From Prauserella salsuginis (GTDB lineage Bacteria > Actinomycetota > Actinomycetes > Mycobacteriales > Pseudonocardiaceae), in contig NZ_JANBBF010000016.1 of NCBI RefSeq assembly GCF_024648885.1, positions 1 to 64,000 on the forward strand: DNA of 64,000 nt. The letters are read 5' to 3'. This document shows, piece after piece, positions 49,137-57,836 of the stretch (position 1 is its first letter; each line of letters starts with the position of its first letter). Under the pieces are notes generated by a model. The model had not been told where the DNA came from. It saw only the letters and a list, made by a program, of their open reading frames with translations, and made no database searches. The position numbers and the translations under genes are program-made.

Positions 49137-50108
49137 TCACGGGACGAGCAGCACCTTGCCGGTGGTGCGGCGGCCCTCGAGGTCCTCGTGGGCGGTGCGC
49201 GCGTCGGCCAGCGGATACCGCGCCCCGACCCGGACGTCGAGCGTTCCCGCGGCCACGGCCGAGAACAGCTCCCCGGTACGCCACGTGAGCTCGTCGCGGG
49301 TGGCGACGTGGTCGGCGGCCGTCGGGCGCGTGAGGTACAGCGATCCGCCGGAGTTGAGCACCTGCGGGTCGATCGGCGGCACCGGGCCGCTCGAGGCGCC
49401 GAACAGCACGAGCATGCCCCGCCTCCGCAGGCACCGCAGGCTCGCCTCGTACGTGCTCGCACCGACGCCGTCGTAGACCACGGCCACGCCCTCGCCGCCG
49501 GTCAGCTCGTCGACCGCCTCGGCGAAATCCCGGTCCGTGTAGCGGATCACCTCGTCGGCGCCCGCCCGGCGCGCGAGCGTCTCCTTCTCCGCCGTCGACA
49601 CGGTGCCGAGCACGCGGGCACCCTTCGCCTTGGCCAGCTGGGTCAGCAGCAGTCCCACCCCGCCCGCGGCCGCGTGCACGAGGATCGTGTCGCCTGCTGC
49701 CACGGGATACGTCGAGTTGACGAGGTAGTGCGCCGTGACTCCTTGGAGCATCACCGCGGCCGCCGTCTCGGCGGGCACCGCGTCGGGCACGGGAACGGCG
49801 ACGTTCGCAGGGATGAGAGCCCGCTGCGCGTACCCGCCGGGATGGCCCTGCCAGGCCACGCGGTCGCCTGGCGCCAGTCCGGTGACGCCGGAACCCACCT
49901 CGGCGATCGTGCCCGCGCCTTCGAGGCCCGGCGTGTACGGCAGGTTCATCGCGTAGACGCCGGCGCGCTGATACGTGTCGATGTAGTTGACCCCTGCGGC
50001 GGCGACATCGACCAGCACCTCGCCGGGGCCGGGCGAGGGCACCTCGACGTCGGCGGGGGTGAGGACCTCCGGACCTCCGGTCCGCTCGATCCGGATGGCT
50101 GTGGGCAT
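49137..50108 (-). CDS. qor: NADPH:quinone oxidoreductase, zinc-independent MDR family
   Basis: This 323-residue medium-chain reductase resembles QOR, which reduces quinones or enals with NADPH. It has GVNYIDTYQRAGVYAMNLPYTPGLEGAGTI, the nucleotide motif AAAGGVGLLLTQLAKAKGARVLGTV and YDGVGASTYEASLRCLRRRGMLVLFG. No zinc-binding cysteines are seen. A gaggagga ribosome site lies before ATG 50108. An orthologue follows ctaB in mycobacteria. Physiological substrate is unknown. Confidence 0.88.
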   Translation of the reverse strand: MPTAIRIERTGGPEVLTPADVEVPSPGPGEVLVDVAAAGVNYIDTYQRAGVYAMNLPYTPGLEGAGTIAEVGSGVTGLAPGDRVAWQGHPGGYAQRALIPANVAVPVPDAVPAETAAAVMLQGVTAHYLVNSTYPVAAGDTILVHAAAGGVGLLLTQLAKAKGARVLGTVSTAEKETLARRAGADEVIRYTDRDFAEAVDELTGGEGVAVVYDGVGASTYEASLRCLRRRGMLVLFGASSGPVPPIDPQVLNSGGSLYLTRPTAADHVATRDELTWRTGELFSAVAAGTLDVRVGARYPLADARTAHEDLEGRRTTGKVLLVP

Positions 50109-50218
50109 GCGGGTTCCTCCTCGGCGAGGTTCGTCGGACGTGACGGCTCCGACCTTAGAGCCCGCACCATGATCGTGACGTGGAGCGCGTCCCTGCCCCG
50201 TACTGCGGGACCGGCCCC

Positions 50219-50224
50219 TACACT
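50219..50224 (+). promoter_or_regulatory. -10 box of the small conserved gene
   Basis: TACACT lies 6 nt before GTG 50231 and decides this start over an in-frame GTG at 50180. Confidence 0.55.
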
Positions 50225-50230
50225 GTCGCC

Positions 50231-50554
50231 GTGGCTGAGACCGAGAGCACCGAGCAGACCCCGGCCGAGCCGACCAAGGCGCAGGTGACCGCCGCGCGCG
50301 GGTTCGTCGCCGAGCACGGCGCGCCGACGAAGGCCGTTGTGGAGCGGATCGGGCGCCTGGGCGCCCGCGTCGTGCTGGTGGGCGCCGACGGCGCCATGGG
50401 TGACGTGGTCGTGCCGAGCACGGAAACCGGCACGGCGCTCGTCGAGGCGATCGACGACATCGAACCCGCCGAATGGGATTCGGACACCGTGAACGCCACG
50501 GTGATCGGCGCGGAGCACCGCCGCACGATGGCCGGTCCGCGCGCTCGCGCGTGA
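50231..50554 (+). CDS. small conserved protein of unknown function
   Basis: I do not recognise a named family. The 107-residue product has an acidic Glu/Thr-rich start, then ARGFVAEHGAPTKAVVERIGRLGARVVLVGADGAMGDVVV and a middle part TALVEAIDDIEPAEWDSDTVNATVIGAEHRRTM. It looks like a small soluble alpha/beta protein. Its stop overlaps the next gene (GTGA), so it is translated together with the ATP-grasp protein and may act with it. Confidence 0.7.
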   Translation: MAETESTEQTPAEPTKAQVTAARGFVAEHGAPTKAVVERIGRLGARVVLVGADGAMGDVVVPSTETGTALVEAIDDIEPAEWDSDTVNATVIGAEHRRTMAGPRARA

Positions 50555-51432
50555 TCGGGGCGAAACGTACGGCCCTGCTGGTCGGCTGCAGCCGAGTACC
50601 GCAGGGCGACGGGGACGAACGCGCAGTTCCGGACGCCCTCGCGGATGTCGGGGTCGACACGCGGTGGGCCGTCTGGGACGACCCGGCCGAGGACTTCGCG
50701 GCCGCCGACATCGTGATTCCGCGATCGACGTGGGACTACACGGAGCGGCGCGACGAGTTCCTGGCGTGGTGCGCGTCGGTACCGGGACTGGCGAACCGGG
50801 CGAGCGTGGTCCGTTGGAACACCGACAAGGCCTACCTGCTCGACCTCGCCGCCGCCGGTGTCGATGTCGTGCCCACCGAGCTGGCTGCGCCGGGTGAGAC
50901 GCCGGAGTGGCCGGACCGCGACTTCGTCGTCAAGCCGTCCGTCGGTGCGGGATCGCGGCGTGCGGCGCGGTTCACACCCGCGGGCCGCGACGCGGCGACG
51001 CGCCACCTCCGCGCGCTGCACGACGACGGCCACACGGCCCTCGTCCAGCCGTATCAACCCGCGGTCGACAGCGAGGGCGAGACGGCGCTGGTGTTCTTCG
51101 GCGGCCAGTATTCGCACGCGTTCACCAAGGGGCCGATGCTCAGCGGTGCGGACCTGCACGAATCGGGGCTGTTCGTCACCGAGAAGCTGGCCAGCGCCGC
51201 TCCGGAGGGGCCGTGGCGGGCGCTCGCGGAGGACGCGCTCGACGCAGCCGCCACCAGGCTCGGCCTGCGCCGTAGCGAGTTGCTCTACGCCCGCGTCGAC
51301 GTGGTGCGGACCGCCGCCGGTGAGCCTGCGGTCCTGGAGCTGGAGGTCAGCGAGCCGAGCCTGGGATTCCGTCAGGCCGACGCCGGCGCACCCGTGCGGT
51401 TCGCGTCGGCGGTGCGGGCCGCGCTGAGGTGA
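50551..51432 (+). CDS. ATP-grasp domain protein
   Basis: This 293-residue protein resembles ATP-grasp ligases of the RimK/glutathione-synthetase type. LLVGCSRVPQGDGDERAVPDALADVGV and IVIPRSTWDYTERRDEFLAWC form the N-terminal domain, FVVKPSVGAGSRRAARF the ATP lid and phosphate Lys, LVQPYQPAVDSEGETALVFFGGQYSHAFTK the grasp core, and ARVDVVRTAAGEPAVLELEVSEPSLGF the C-terminal acidic metal site. Relatives include DcsG of D-cycloserine synthesis, but the amine and acid joined here are unknown. GTG 50551 overlaps the upstream small gene. Confidence 0.82.
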   Translation: MIGAKRTALLVGCSRVPQGDGDERAVPDALADVGVDTRWAVWDDPAEDFAAADIVIPRSTWDYTERRDEFLAWCASVPGLANRASVVRWNTDKAYLLDLAAAGVDVVPTELAAPGETPEWPDRDFVVKPSVGAGSRRAARFTPAGRDAATRHLRALHDDGHTALVQPYQPAVDSEGETALVFFGGQYSHAFTKGPMLSGADLHESGLFVTEKLASAAPEGPWRALAEDALDAAATRLGLRRSELLYARVDVVRTAAGEPAVLELEVSEPSLGFRQADAGAPVRFASAVRAALR

Positions 51433-51439
51433 CCGGACG

Positions 51440-51469
51440 GTGCTGCCCGCACCAGCGGGCGGGCAGCAC
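51440..51469. terminator. terminator between ATP-grasp and desaturase genes
   Basis: GTGCTGCCCGC (51440-51450) pairs with GCGGGCAGCAC (51459-51469) between convergent genes. Confidence 0.8.
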
Positions 51470-51481
51470 GCGCTCGCGGTG

Positions 51482-52435
51482 TCAGGCGGCGACGCGCTTG
51501 GCGGCGAGCCGCTCGGGCTTGGGCCAGCGGACACCCCGGACCCAGCCGAGCTTCTCGAAGATCCAGATCAGCCGGGCGGAGATGTCCAGCTGGCCGCGCA
51601 GCACCCCGTGCCGGGCGCACGTCGGGTCGGCGTGGTGGGAGTTGTGCCAGGATTCGCCCATGGACAGAATCGCCAGCGGCCAGAAGTTGGAGGCCTTGTC
51701 GCGACTGGTGAACGGACGCTCGCCGACCATGTGGCACACCGAGTTGACCGACCACGTCACGTGGTGGGAGAAGGCGATGCGGACTAGCCCTGCCCAGAAG
51801 AACGCGGTCACCGCACCCCACCAGGACCAGGTCACGAGTCCGCCGATGAGTGCGGGCAGGCCGAGGCTGGCCACGATCCACAGGGCGAAGAACCGGTTGA
51901 CGATCTTCAGGTCCTCGTCGGCGAGCAGGTCCGGTGCGAACCGCTGGTAGTTCGTGACGTCGCGCTGGAACATCCACCCCATGTGGGCGTGCCAGAAGCC
52001 GCGCAGCAGCGCGCCGGGGGAGGTGCCGAACAGCCACGGCGAGTGCGGATCGCCCTCCCGGTCGGCGAACGCGTGATGCCTGCGGTGGCTGGCGACCCAG
52101 AAGATCACCGATCCCTGCACGGCCATGCTGCCCGCGATGGCGAGTGCGATGCGCAGCGGACGGCCGGTCTTGAACGCGCCGTGCGTGAAGTAGCGGTGGT
52201 AGCCGACGGTCACGCCGAGCGTCCCGATCGTGTAGAAGCCCACGGCGAGGCCGAGGTCGAGCCAGCTGAGTCCCCAGCCCCAGGCGAAGGGGACCGCGAT
52301 GATCAGCGCGGCGAACGGGATGAGCAGGAACGTCTTCAGCACCAGCATTTGCCCTGTCGTGCGGGCTTCACCGAGAAGGGGCTTCGGTCCGGACGTTCCG
52401 GATGTGGTTTCCGGTGCCTGTTCGGCAGTGCTCAT
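51482..52435 (-). CDS. acyl-CoA delta-9 fatty acid desaturase
   Basis: This membrane di-iron desaturase puts a double bond in fatty acyl chains, probably acyl-CoA, adjusting membrane fluidity. All three His boxes are present: HRYFTH near residue 78, HRRHH near 116, and HNSHH near 263, along with WGAVTAFFWAGLVRIAFSHHVTWSVNSVCH. There are four membrane helices. Length is 317 residues from ATG 52435. It resembles mycobacterial DesA3 in these motifs. An oxidoreductase partner is not in the window. Confidence 0.92.
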   Translation of the reverse strand: MSTAEQAPETTSGTSGPKPLLGEARTTGQMLVLKTFLLIPFAALIIAVPFAWGWGLSWLDLGLAVGFYTIGTLGVTVGYHRYFTHGAFKTGRPLRIALAIAGSMAVQGSVIFWVASHRRHHAFADREGDPHSPWLFGTSPGALLRGFWHAHMGWMFQRDVTNYQRFAPDLLADEDLKIVNRFFALWIVASLGLPALIGGLVTWSWWGAVTAFFWAGLVRIAFSHHVTWSVNSVCHMVGERPFTSRDKASNFWPLAILSMGESWHNSHHADPTCARHGVLRGQLDISARLIWIFEKLGWVRGVRWPKPERLAAKRVAA

Positions 52436-52529
52436 GGGGAGGTGCGACCTCGTCTCGATGCGGTGGCAGGGGAGTGGGACGGTCTCGCGCCCGCGGCGGA
52501 GGCGGGCGTCGGGGCCGCCGGTGGGCGAC

Positions 52530-52549
52530 GCCGGTCGGAGAATACCGGC
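52530..52549 (-). promoter_or_regulatory. desaturase promoter with overlapping inverted repeat
   Basis: On the minus strand TATTCT (52543-52538) is a likely -10 box about 100 nt before the desaturase ATG. It is enclosed by GCCGGT (52530-52535) and ACCGGC (52544-52549), a 6-8-6 inverted repeat in the right place for a repressor. Confidence 0.45.
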
Positions 52550-52670
52550 CCGCCACGGGGCCATGGGCACTTCCGTGGTGACAGGTGACGAAACGTACGG
52601 TCGGCCGCGGTCGGCGCCGGCGTGAACGATCCGGTGGCATCGGTGATGGCGGCAGGCGGCCGGGCGAGGG

Positions 52671-53729
52671 TCAGTGGGACGTGGTGCCCGCGGCGGGGCC
52701 GGGCGCCGGAGTGTCGGACGGAGTGTCCGCCGGATCCGCGGGCTCCACGGCACCGGCCGGGGCGGGGTGGTGGCTGACTGCGGTGCCGCGGTCGCGAGCG
52801 GCGCACCAGAGCGCGGACACGGCGACGATGACGGCGGCGGAGCCGAGGACGTGGAACGACACGAGCTCCTCCGGAACACCGAGTTGGTACTGCACGCTGC
52901 CGAGCACCCCCTGGGCCAGCGCGACGACCCAGACCATCGCGTACCTGCGCCGCAGCGCGGGCGGCGGCGGAGTCTGTGCTCGGTGGCGCCGTGCGGCGAC
53001 CCCGAGTGCGGCGAGGATGGCGAGGAACACGACGAGCAGCCCGCCGTGGATGAACGAGAGCGTTTCGATGGGCGCGTCGAACCGCGGGGTTTCGGGGTCG
53101 CCGCCGTGCGGTCCTGCGCCGGTGACGGTGGTGCCGGCGGCCAGCAGTGCGGCGAGGGAGACGACCAGTGCCTGCAGCAGCGGCCGGTGCCGCGCGGGCA
53201 GGACGGGGCGGGGTTCGTCGTCGCCTTCGTCGAGGGCGTACAGCAGCTGTGTGGCGAGCCAGACGAGAACGGCGGAGACGAGGAAGTGGATCGCGACCGT
53301 CCACCACAACAGGCCCGTGACGACCGTGAGGCCGCCGATGATGGCCTGGGCGACGACGCCACCGGGCATGGTCCACGCCAGTGCGACGAGTCGGCGGCGG
53401 CCGGGGTGGTCGAGCTTGATGCGCCAGGCCACGATCACGCAGAGGGCGGCGACGATGCCGACGATGCCGGTGAGCAGGCGGTTCCCGAATTCGATCCACT
53501 GATTGAACATCGCGTACTCGGCGTGCTCGACCGGGAACATGCTGCCGGGGAAGCACTGCGGCCAGGTGGGGCAGCCGAGACCGGAGCCGGTGACGCGCAC
53601 GATCGAGCCGGTGACGCCGATGCCGCCCTGGGTGATGATCGCGGCGATCGCGATGGTGCGTTGCACCGCGCGGGACGGATAGGGCAGGCGGCCGACGAGC
53701 GAGGACAACCGCTCCACGAATGCGCTCAC
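52671..53729 (-). CDS. ctaA: heme A synthase
   Basis: CtaA oxidises the methyl group of heme O to formyl, giving heme A. The 352-residue product has eight membrane helices with the family His residues; RVTGSGLGCPTWPQCFPGSMFP carries the cysteine pair of the first extracytoplasmic loop, EFGNRLLTGIVG a heme-ligand His region variant, and LSFIHGGLLVVFL and LVSFHVLGSAAVIV hold later His ligands. GTG 53729 follows a TACAAT box by 7 nt. A 46-codon upstream extension is rejected as it would run past the promoter. Confidence 0.92.
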   Translation of the reverse strand: MSAFVERLSSLVGRLPYPSRAVQRTIAIAAIITQGGIGVTGSIVRVTGSGLGCPTWPQCFPGSMFPVEHAEYAMFNQWIEFGNRLLTGIVGIVAALCVIVAWRIKLDHPGRRRLVALAWTMPGGVVAQAIIGGLTVVTGLLWWTVAIHFLVSAVLVWLATQLLYALDEGDDEPRPVLPARHRPLLQALVVSLAALLAAGTTVTGAGPHGGDPETPRFDAPIETLSFIHGGLLVVFLAILAALGVAARRHRAQTPPPPALRRRYAMVWVVALAQGVLGSVQYQLGVPEELVSFHVLGSAAVIVAVSALWCAARDRGTAVSHHPAPAGAVEPADPADTPSDTPAPGPAAGTTSH

Positions 53730-53736
53730 ACTACAG

Positions 53737-53742
53737 ATTGTA
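53737..53742 (-). promoter_or_regulatory. -10 box of ctaA
   Basis: On the minus strand TACAAT lies 7 nt before GTG 53729. It is among the best -10 matches in the window. Confidence 0.6.
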
Positions 53743-53894
53743 GGGGCAGCGCGGAGCGCTTCCGGTTGGGTGGTGGTGGGAGAGGGGCTGGCCGTAAGAG
53801 GTGGCGCGAAGCGCCTCGTTTTGGTAGGTGGCGGGAGAGGTGCCCGAGGCGCCCTTGGGGCATCCAACGCCGCACCTGTGACGTGGCCCCGGAG

Positions 53895-54686
53895 TCAGGT
53901 GAGTTTCGTCGTCCTCGTGGCGACCGCGGCGGCGAGGGCCGTCCAGACGGCGAGCACGGCACAGGATCCCGCGGAGAACGTCCCGTCGACGAGAGCGGCG
54001 TGCAGCCCTTCCGCGAGCGCCCCGGACGGCAGGAGCGCGACGACCGTCGCGTAGGCGTCGGGCAGGGCGGACGGAACCATGAGGATCCCGCCGGCGAGCA
54101 GCAGGACGAACCACACGATGTTCGCGAGGGCCAGAACCGCCTCCGCCTTCAGCGCGCCGCCGAGCAGCACGCCGAGCGCGCCGAAGCACAGCGTGCCGAG
54201 CACGAGCGCGGCGACACCGAACGCGATGCCTGCCGCCGAGGGCGACCAGCCGAGCAGCGCCGCGACGCCGCCGAGAATCAGCACCTGCAGGGTGACGACG
54301 ACGAGCGCGGCGACGAGCCGGCCCGCGACGAGCAGCCACCGTGGCAACGCCGTGGCGGCGAGTCGTTTCAGCACGCCGTACCGCCGGTCGAAACCGAGCG
54401 CGATGGCCTGGCCGGTGAACGCCGAGGACAGCACCGCAAGGGCGAGGATCCGCGGAGTGATCCAGTCGACGCGTGGCATGTCGGCGAACTCGCCCGCGGG
54501 CAGCACGTCGAGCAGGCTGAGCCCGAGGAGCAGGGCGAGCGGGATGAGCAGCGTGAGCAGGATCTGTTCGCCGTGGCGCAGCGTGAGTGCCGTTTCGACG
54601 CGCGCGTGGGCGGCGAGCATGCGCCCGAGCCGGCCGCGGCCGGGTGCGGGCGTGAAGGTGCCGGGGGCGAAGCGGGACGTCGTCAT
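53895..54686 (-). CDS. ABC-2 type transporter permease
   Basis: This 263-residue membrane protein has six hydrophobic helices and the ABC-2 family layout, including LGFDRRYGVLKRLAATALPRWLLVAGRL, the cytoplasmic coupling segment typical of drug or polysaccharide exporters. It pairs with the ATPase gene upstream, overlapping it by 4 nt (ATGA). The orthologous pair sits in the same place in M. tuberculosis next to ctaA and mptB and is annotated there as an antibiotic-type exporter, without proven substrate. Confidence 0.9.
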   Translation of the reverse strand: MTTSRFAPGTFTPAPGRGRLGRMLAAHARVETALTLRHGEQILLTLLIPLALLLGLSLLDVLPAGEFADMPRVDWITPRILALAVLSSAFTGQAIALGFDRRYGVLKRLAATALPRWLLVAGRLVAALVVVTLQVLILGGVAALLGWSPSAAGIAFGVAALVLGTLCFGALGVLLGGALKAEAVLALANIVWFVLLLAGGILMVPSALPDAYATVVALLPSGALAEGLHAALVDGTFSAGSCAVLAVWTALAAAVATRTTKLT

Positions 54687-55609
54687 GTGCGCAGCTCCCG
54701 TCCGGTCAGTTCGAGGAAGACCTCTTCGAGATCGCGTCTGCCGACGTGCAGCTCCTCGGCCAGCACGCCCTGTTGGGCGCACCACGAGGTCACCGTGGAC
54801 ACGACCTGCGGGTCGACGTGCCCGATGACGCGGTAGGAGCCGGGTGACGATTCGCGGACGACGTACCCCTCGGGCAGTGCGGCGGCGAGCAGGCGCGTGT
54901 CGAGGCCGGGACGGGCACGGAACCGCAGCTGGGCGTCCTCGGCGTGTTCGGCCGTGAGCGCGCTGGGCGATCCCTGGGCGATGACGGTGCCGTCGTCCAC
55001 GATCACGACGTCGTCGGCGAGAGCTTCCGCTTCCTCCATGAGGTGGGTCGTGAGCAGCACGCTGACCCCGTCGGTACGGAGCGCGCCGAGTAGTTCCCAC
55101 ACGAGCCTGCGGGCCTGCGGGTCCATGCCGGCGGTGGGTTCGTCGAGGAACACCAGCTCCGGCTTGCCGACCAGGGCGCACGCCAGCGACAGCCGCTGCT
55201 GCTGACCGCCGGAGAGACGTTTGAACGGGGTGCGGCGCGCGCCACCGAGGCCGAGGACGTCCAGCAGCCACGCCGGGTCGAGCGGATCGGCCGCGCAGGC
55301 GGCGACCAGGCGGAGCATCTCCTCGGCGTGCACTCCGGGGTAGGCGCCGCCGCCCTGAGGCATGACACCGACCCGCGGGCGGAGCGCGGCCCCGCCGCGT
55401 GCGGGGTCGAGTCCGAGTACGCGCACCGTGCCCGCGTCGGGCGTGCGGAATCCTTCGCAGATCTCGACGGTGGTCGTCTTGCCCGCACCGTTGGGGCCGA
55501 GCAGGGCGAGGATCTCGCCTCTCGGCATCTTCAGATCCAGCCCGTCGACGGCGGTGACCGATCCGAAGCGCTTCACCAGACCGGTGATCTCGACGGCCGC
55601 AGCATTCAC
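54683..55609 (-). CDS. ABC transporter ATP-binding protein
   Basis: This 308-residue ATPase energises the permease encoded next. Walker A is LLGPNGAGKTTTVEICEG, the Q-loop GVMPQGGGAYPGV, the signature RLSGGQQQRLSLACAL, Walker B LVFLDEPTAGMDPQ and the H-loop LLTTHLMEEAEAL. A C-terminal domain of about 85 residues (QLRFRARPGLDTR onward) follows, as in DrrA-like exporters. GTG 55609 has a TACCCT box 8 nt upstream. The start was shortened by 19 codons compared with the longest frame. Confidence 0.94.
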   Translation of the reverse strand: MNAAAVEITGLVKRFGSVTAVDGLDLKMPRGEILALLGPNGAGKTTTVEICEGFRTPDAGTVRVLGLDPARGGAALRPRVGVMPQGGGAYPGVHAEEMLRLVAACAADPLDPAWLLDVLGLGGARRTPFKRLSGGQQQRLSLACALVGKPELVFLDEPTAGMDPQARRLVWELLGALRTDGVSVLLTTHLMEEAEALADDVVIVDDGTVIAQGSPSALTAEHAEDAQLRFRARPGLDTRLLAAALPEGYVVRESSPGSYRVIGHVDPQVVSTVTSWCAQQGVLAEELHVGRRDLEEVFLELTGRELRT

Positions 55610-55617
55610 GAATGTCA

Positions 55618-55623
55618 AGGGTA
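55618..55623 (-). promoter_or_regulatory. -10 box of the ABC exporter operon
   Basis: On the minus strand TACCCT lies 8 nt before GTG 55609. Confidence 0.45.
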
Positions 55624-55670
55624 CGGCCTGCGGGCCGCGTGCTCGCGTCGCCCTGGCGCCGGCCACCCGG

Positions 55671-57533
55671 TCAGGGCCTGTTCCGCGGCGTCGTGTCGCG
55701 TGGTGCGGCGCCGCTCGCCTCCGGTGCGTGCTCGGCGCCGGCCGTCGCAGGGCCGGCGCTGACGGGGCCGGTGGAGTGCCTGCGGTGCCTGCGCCCGATC
55801 GTGCTCGCCTGCGGGTGGAGCAGGTCGTCGGGATCGGTGCGAGCGAAGAGCACGGCCGGTGCCCGCCACCACAGCAGTGCCAACGCGCCGAGGACGACGA
55901 GACCGCCCGCGAAGTAGGCCTGCGGCAACGTGTAGAGGCGGCCGTCGAACGGGCTGCCGTTCGGCGGGATCAGCACGGCCAGCACGACACTCATGCCGGT
56001 GGCGAGCACGCGGAACCGGGACGTGCCCGCCGAGGCGGCGAGCGGGATGATCGCCCAGAGCAGCCACCACGGCTGCATCGCGACGTGCAGGAACATGAAC
56101 GCGCCGACGGAGACGCCGAGGCCGATCATCGGCCGGTACCGCCAGTGGAGGCTGTCCCAGAGGAACTTGACGGTGATCGCCCCTGCAGCGAGGTAGCTCA
56201 GGATGGCGAGCACGGCGATGATGCCTGCCGTGTGGTTGCCGAGTCCGAGTGTGACTCCGAGTACGCCGCCGAGCTGGCCGATCTCGGCCGTCGGGGCGAT
56301 CCAGTTCCAGAGCTTCGTCGGGGTGCTGAGCCCGTTGACCCAGCCGTAGTCGAGGCCGACCCCGTAGGTCACCGCGGTCATGACGACGGCGCAGATCACG
56401 AGCATGCCGGAACCGGCCTTGAGCAGGTCCTTGATGCTGCCGTACCAGCGCCGGGCGATCATCACGCCGAAGAAGCCGAGCGCGACGATGGCGTGCAGCT
56501 TGATGGTGGCGGCGACGGTGATGATCGCGGCACCGGCGACGATGAACCCGATCTCGCCGTTGACCAGCGGCGGGGGTGAGTCGCCGCGGACCCGGTACGG
56601 CAGGCGCCGGAGGCCGACCTCGAGGCCCAGCAGCATGAGGCCGATGCCGAGCGCGTCGTTGTGGGCGCCGCCGACGATGTGGAACAGCACCAGCGGGTTG
56701 GCCACGCCGAGCCACAGCGCGGTGCTCGGCGGGACCCCGAACCGGTCGGCGAGCCGGGGCAGTACCCACACGACGACGCCGAGTCCGACGAGGGTGAGCA
56801 GGCGGAACAGCAGGATGCCGCCGGAGACGTGCTCGCCTGTGATGCCGGTGATCCAGCTGCCGATGCGCAGGAACAGCGGTCCGTAGGGGGCGGGGGTGTC
56901 GCGCCAGATGTTGGCGACGCCGACCACGAGCGGGTCGTCGTTGCCGAGGGCCTCGGGGCCGACCTCGTAGGGGTCCATGCCGCGGGTGAGGACCTCGCTC
57001 TGACCGAGGTAGACGTACGGGTCCCGGGTGAAGATCGGTGGGATCACCACGAGTGGGGCGATCCACAGCAGCAGGGTGCGGTGCAGTTCCCCTCTGCCGA
57101 CGATGCGCTTGCGACTGGGCCTGGCGAACCGGCCGAGCAGCAGCCAGCCGACGATCAGCATGATCATGCCGATGAACGCCAGCGCGAGTGACACCGTGGG
57201 GATTCGCGCGAAGATCCGCAGGACCGGCAGCGTGTTCACCGGGTTGAGTACGGGGGCGGCGCCCGCGCCGAGGGAACCGAACGCGAGCATCAGCGAGCCG
57301 AAGGTGCCGAACGTCTGCACGAGGCGGACCGAACGTCGCTCGTCGGCGGTCAGCGGCTCACGGTCGCCCGGATGCGCGGGCGAGCGCGCGGGGACCCACA
57401 CCGTCGAGGCGGCCAGTGAGGACAGCCGGGAGCCGCCACCGCCGGTCTCCCGCGCCGGCGCGGGGTCGTCCTCGTCGCCGGGTCGCCGCCTGCGTCCCCC
57501 GCCGAAAGTCACGGGGCCCCTGCCGAATGCCAC
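55671..57533 (-). CDS. mptB: MptB-like alpha-1,6-mannosyltransferase
   Basis: This 620-residue GT-C glycosyltransferase is expected to use polyprenyl-phosphate mannose to build the alpha-1,6 mannan core of lipomannan-type glycolipids. About 13 membrane helices are visible. The first large loop has FTRDPYVYLGQSEVLTRGMDPYEVGPEAL with the acidic catalytic residue, then NIWRDTPAPYGPLFLRIGSWI, typical of MptA/MptB. HIVGGAHNDALGIGLMLLGLEV and MQPWWLLWAIIPLAASAG follow. Gly/Arg-rich N- and Ser/Thr/Pro-rich C-terminal tails are variable. The position next to the ABC pair and sufR matches M. tuberculosis mptB. GTG 57533 is leaderless by its promoter. Confidence 0.88.
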   Translation of the reverse strand: MAFGRGPVTFGGGRRRRPGDEDDPAPARETGGGGSRLSSLAASTVWVPARSPAHPGDREPLTADERRSVRLVQTFGTFGSLMLAFGSLGAGAAPVLNPVNTLPVLRIFARIPTVSLALAFIGMIMLIVGWLLLGRFARPSRKRIVGRGELHRTLLLWIAPLVVIPPIFTRDPYVYLGQSEVLTRGMDPYEVGPEALGNDDPLVVGVANIWRDTPAPYGPLFLRIGSWITGITGEHVSGGILLFRLLTLVGLGVVVWVLPRLADRFGVPPSTALWLGVANPLVLFHIVGGAHNDALGIGLMLLGLEVGLRRLPYRVRGDSPPPLVNGEIGFIVAGAAIITVAATIKLHAIVALGFFGVMIARRWYGSIKDLLKAGSGMLVICAVVMTAVTYGVGLDYGWVNGLSTPTKLWNWIAPTAEIGQLGGVLGVTLGLGNHTAGIIAVLAILSYLAAGAITVKFLWDSLHWRYRPMIGLGVSVGAFMFLHVAMQPWWLLWAIIPLAASAGTSRFRVLATGMSVVLAVLIPPNGSPFDGRLYTLPQAYFAGGLVVLGALALLWWRAPAVLFARTDPDDLLHPQASTIGRRHRRHSTGPVSAGPATAGAEHAPEASGAAPRDTTPRNRP

Positions 57534-57539
57534 GCCGAG

Positions 57540-57545
57540 AGACTA
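57540..57545 (-). promoter_or_regulatory. -10 box of mptB
   Basis: On the minus strand TAGTCT lies 6 nt before GTG 57533. Confidence 0.55.
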
Positions 57546-57821
57546 GCGGTGGGCAGCCATCCATCGATCGGTGGTGGTCGGGGCCTGGTGCTGCGGGCTC
57601 GCGCGTGGGCTGCTGCGCGCCCCGAGGGGCACCTTCGAGGCGATCGGCCCGGCCACCGTGGCGCGGAGCGCGCCTTCCGGGGCTCCCGCCTGCCTCCCGC
57701 CACCATCTGGACGGGCTGTCCACGGCCGGTGTCGGCAGTGTGTACCGAGGGGGTGCACGTCTCGAGTGGTGACTCCAGTCACGGCCGGTGAGGCACCTTT
57801 GCCTGCCGCGAGGAAATAAGA
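57546..57821. other. mptB-sufR divergent intergenic region
   Basis: No gene is seen. The right half holds GTGACT-cc-AGTCAC, an inverted repeat (57769-57782), and two copies of CACGGCCGGTG (57721 and 57780). These lie 40-110 bp before sufR, so they might be regulatory. The rest is GC-rich with no clear structure. Confidence 0.5.
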
Positions 57822-57836
57822 CACAATTATGTTGTG
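57822..57836 (+). promoter_or_regulatory. likely SufR operator over the sufR start
   Basis: CACAA (57822-57826) and TTGTG (57832-57836) form a 5-5-5 inverted repeat, the second arm containing the GTG start of sufR. SufR proteins of other bacteria bind inverted repeats of this type upstream of suf genes. The region is strikingly AT-rich. Autorepression of the suf operon is inferred. Confidence 0.65.
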
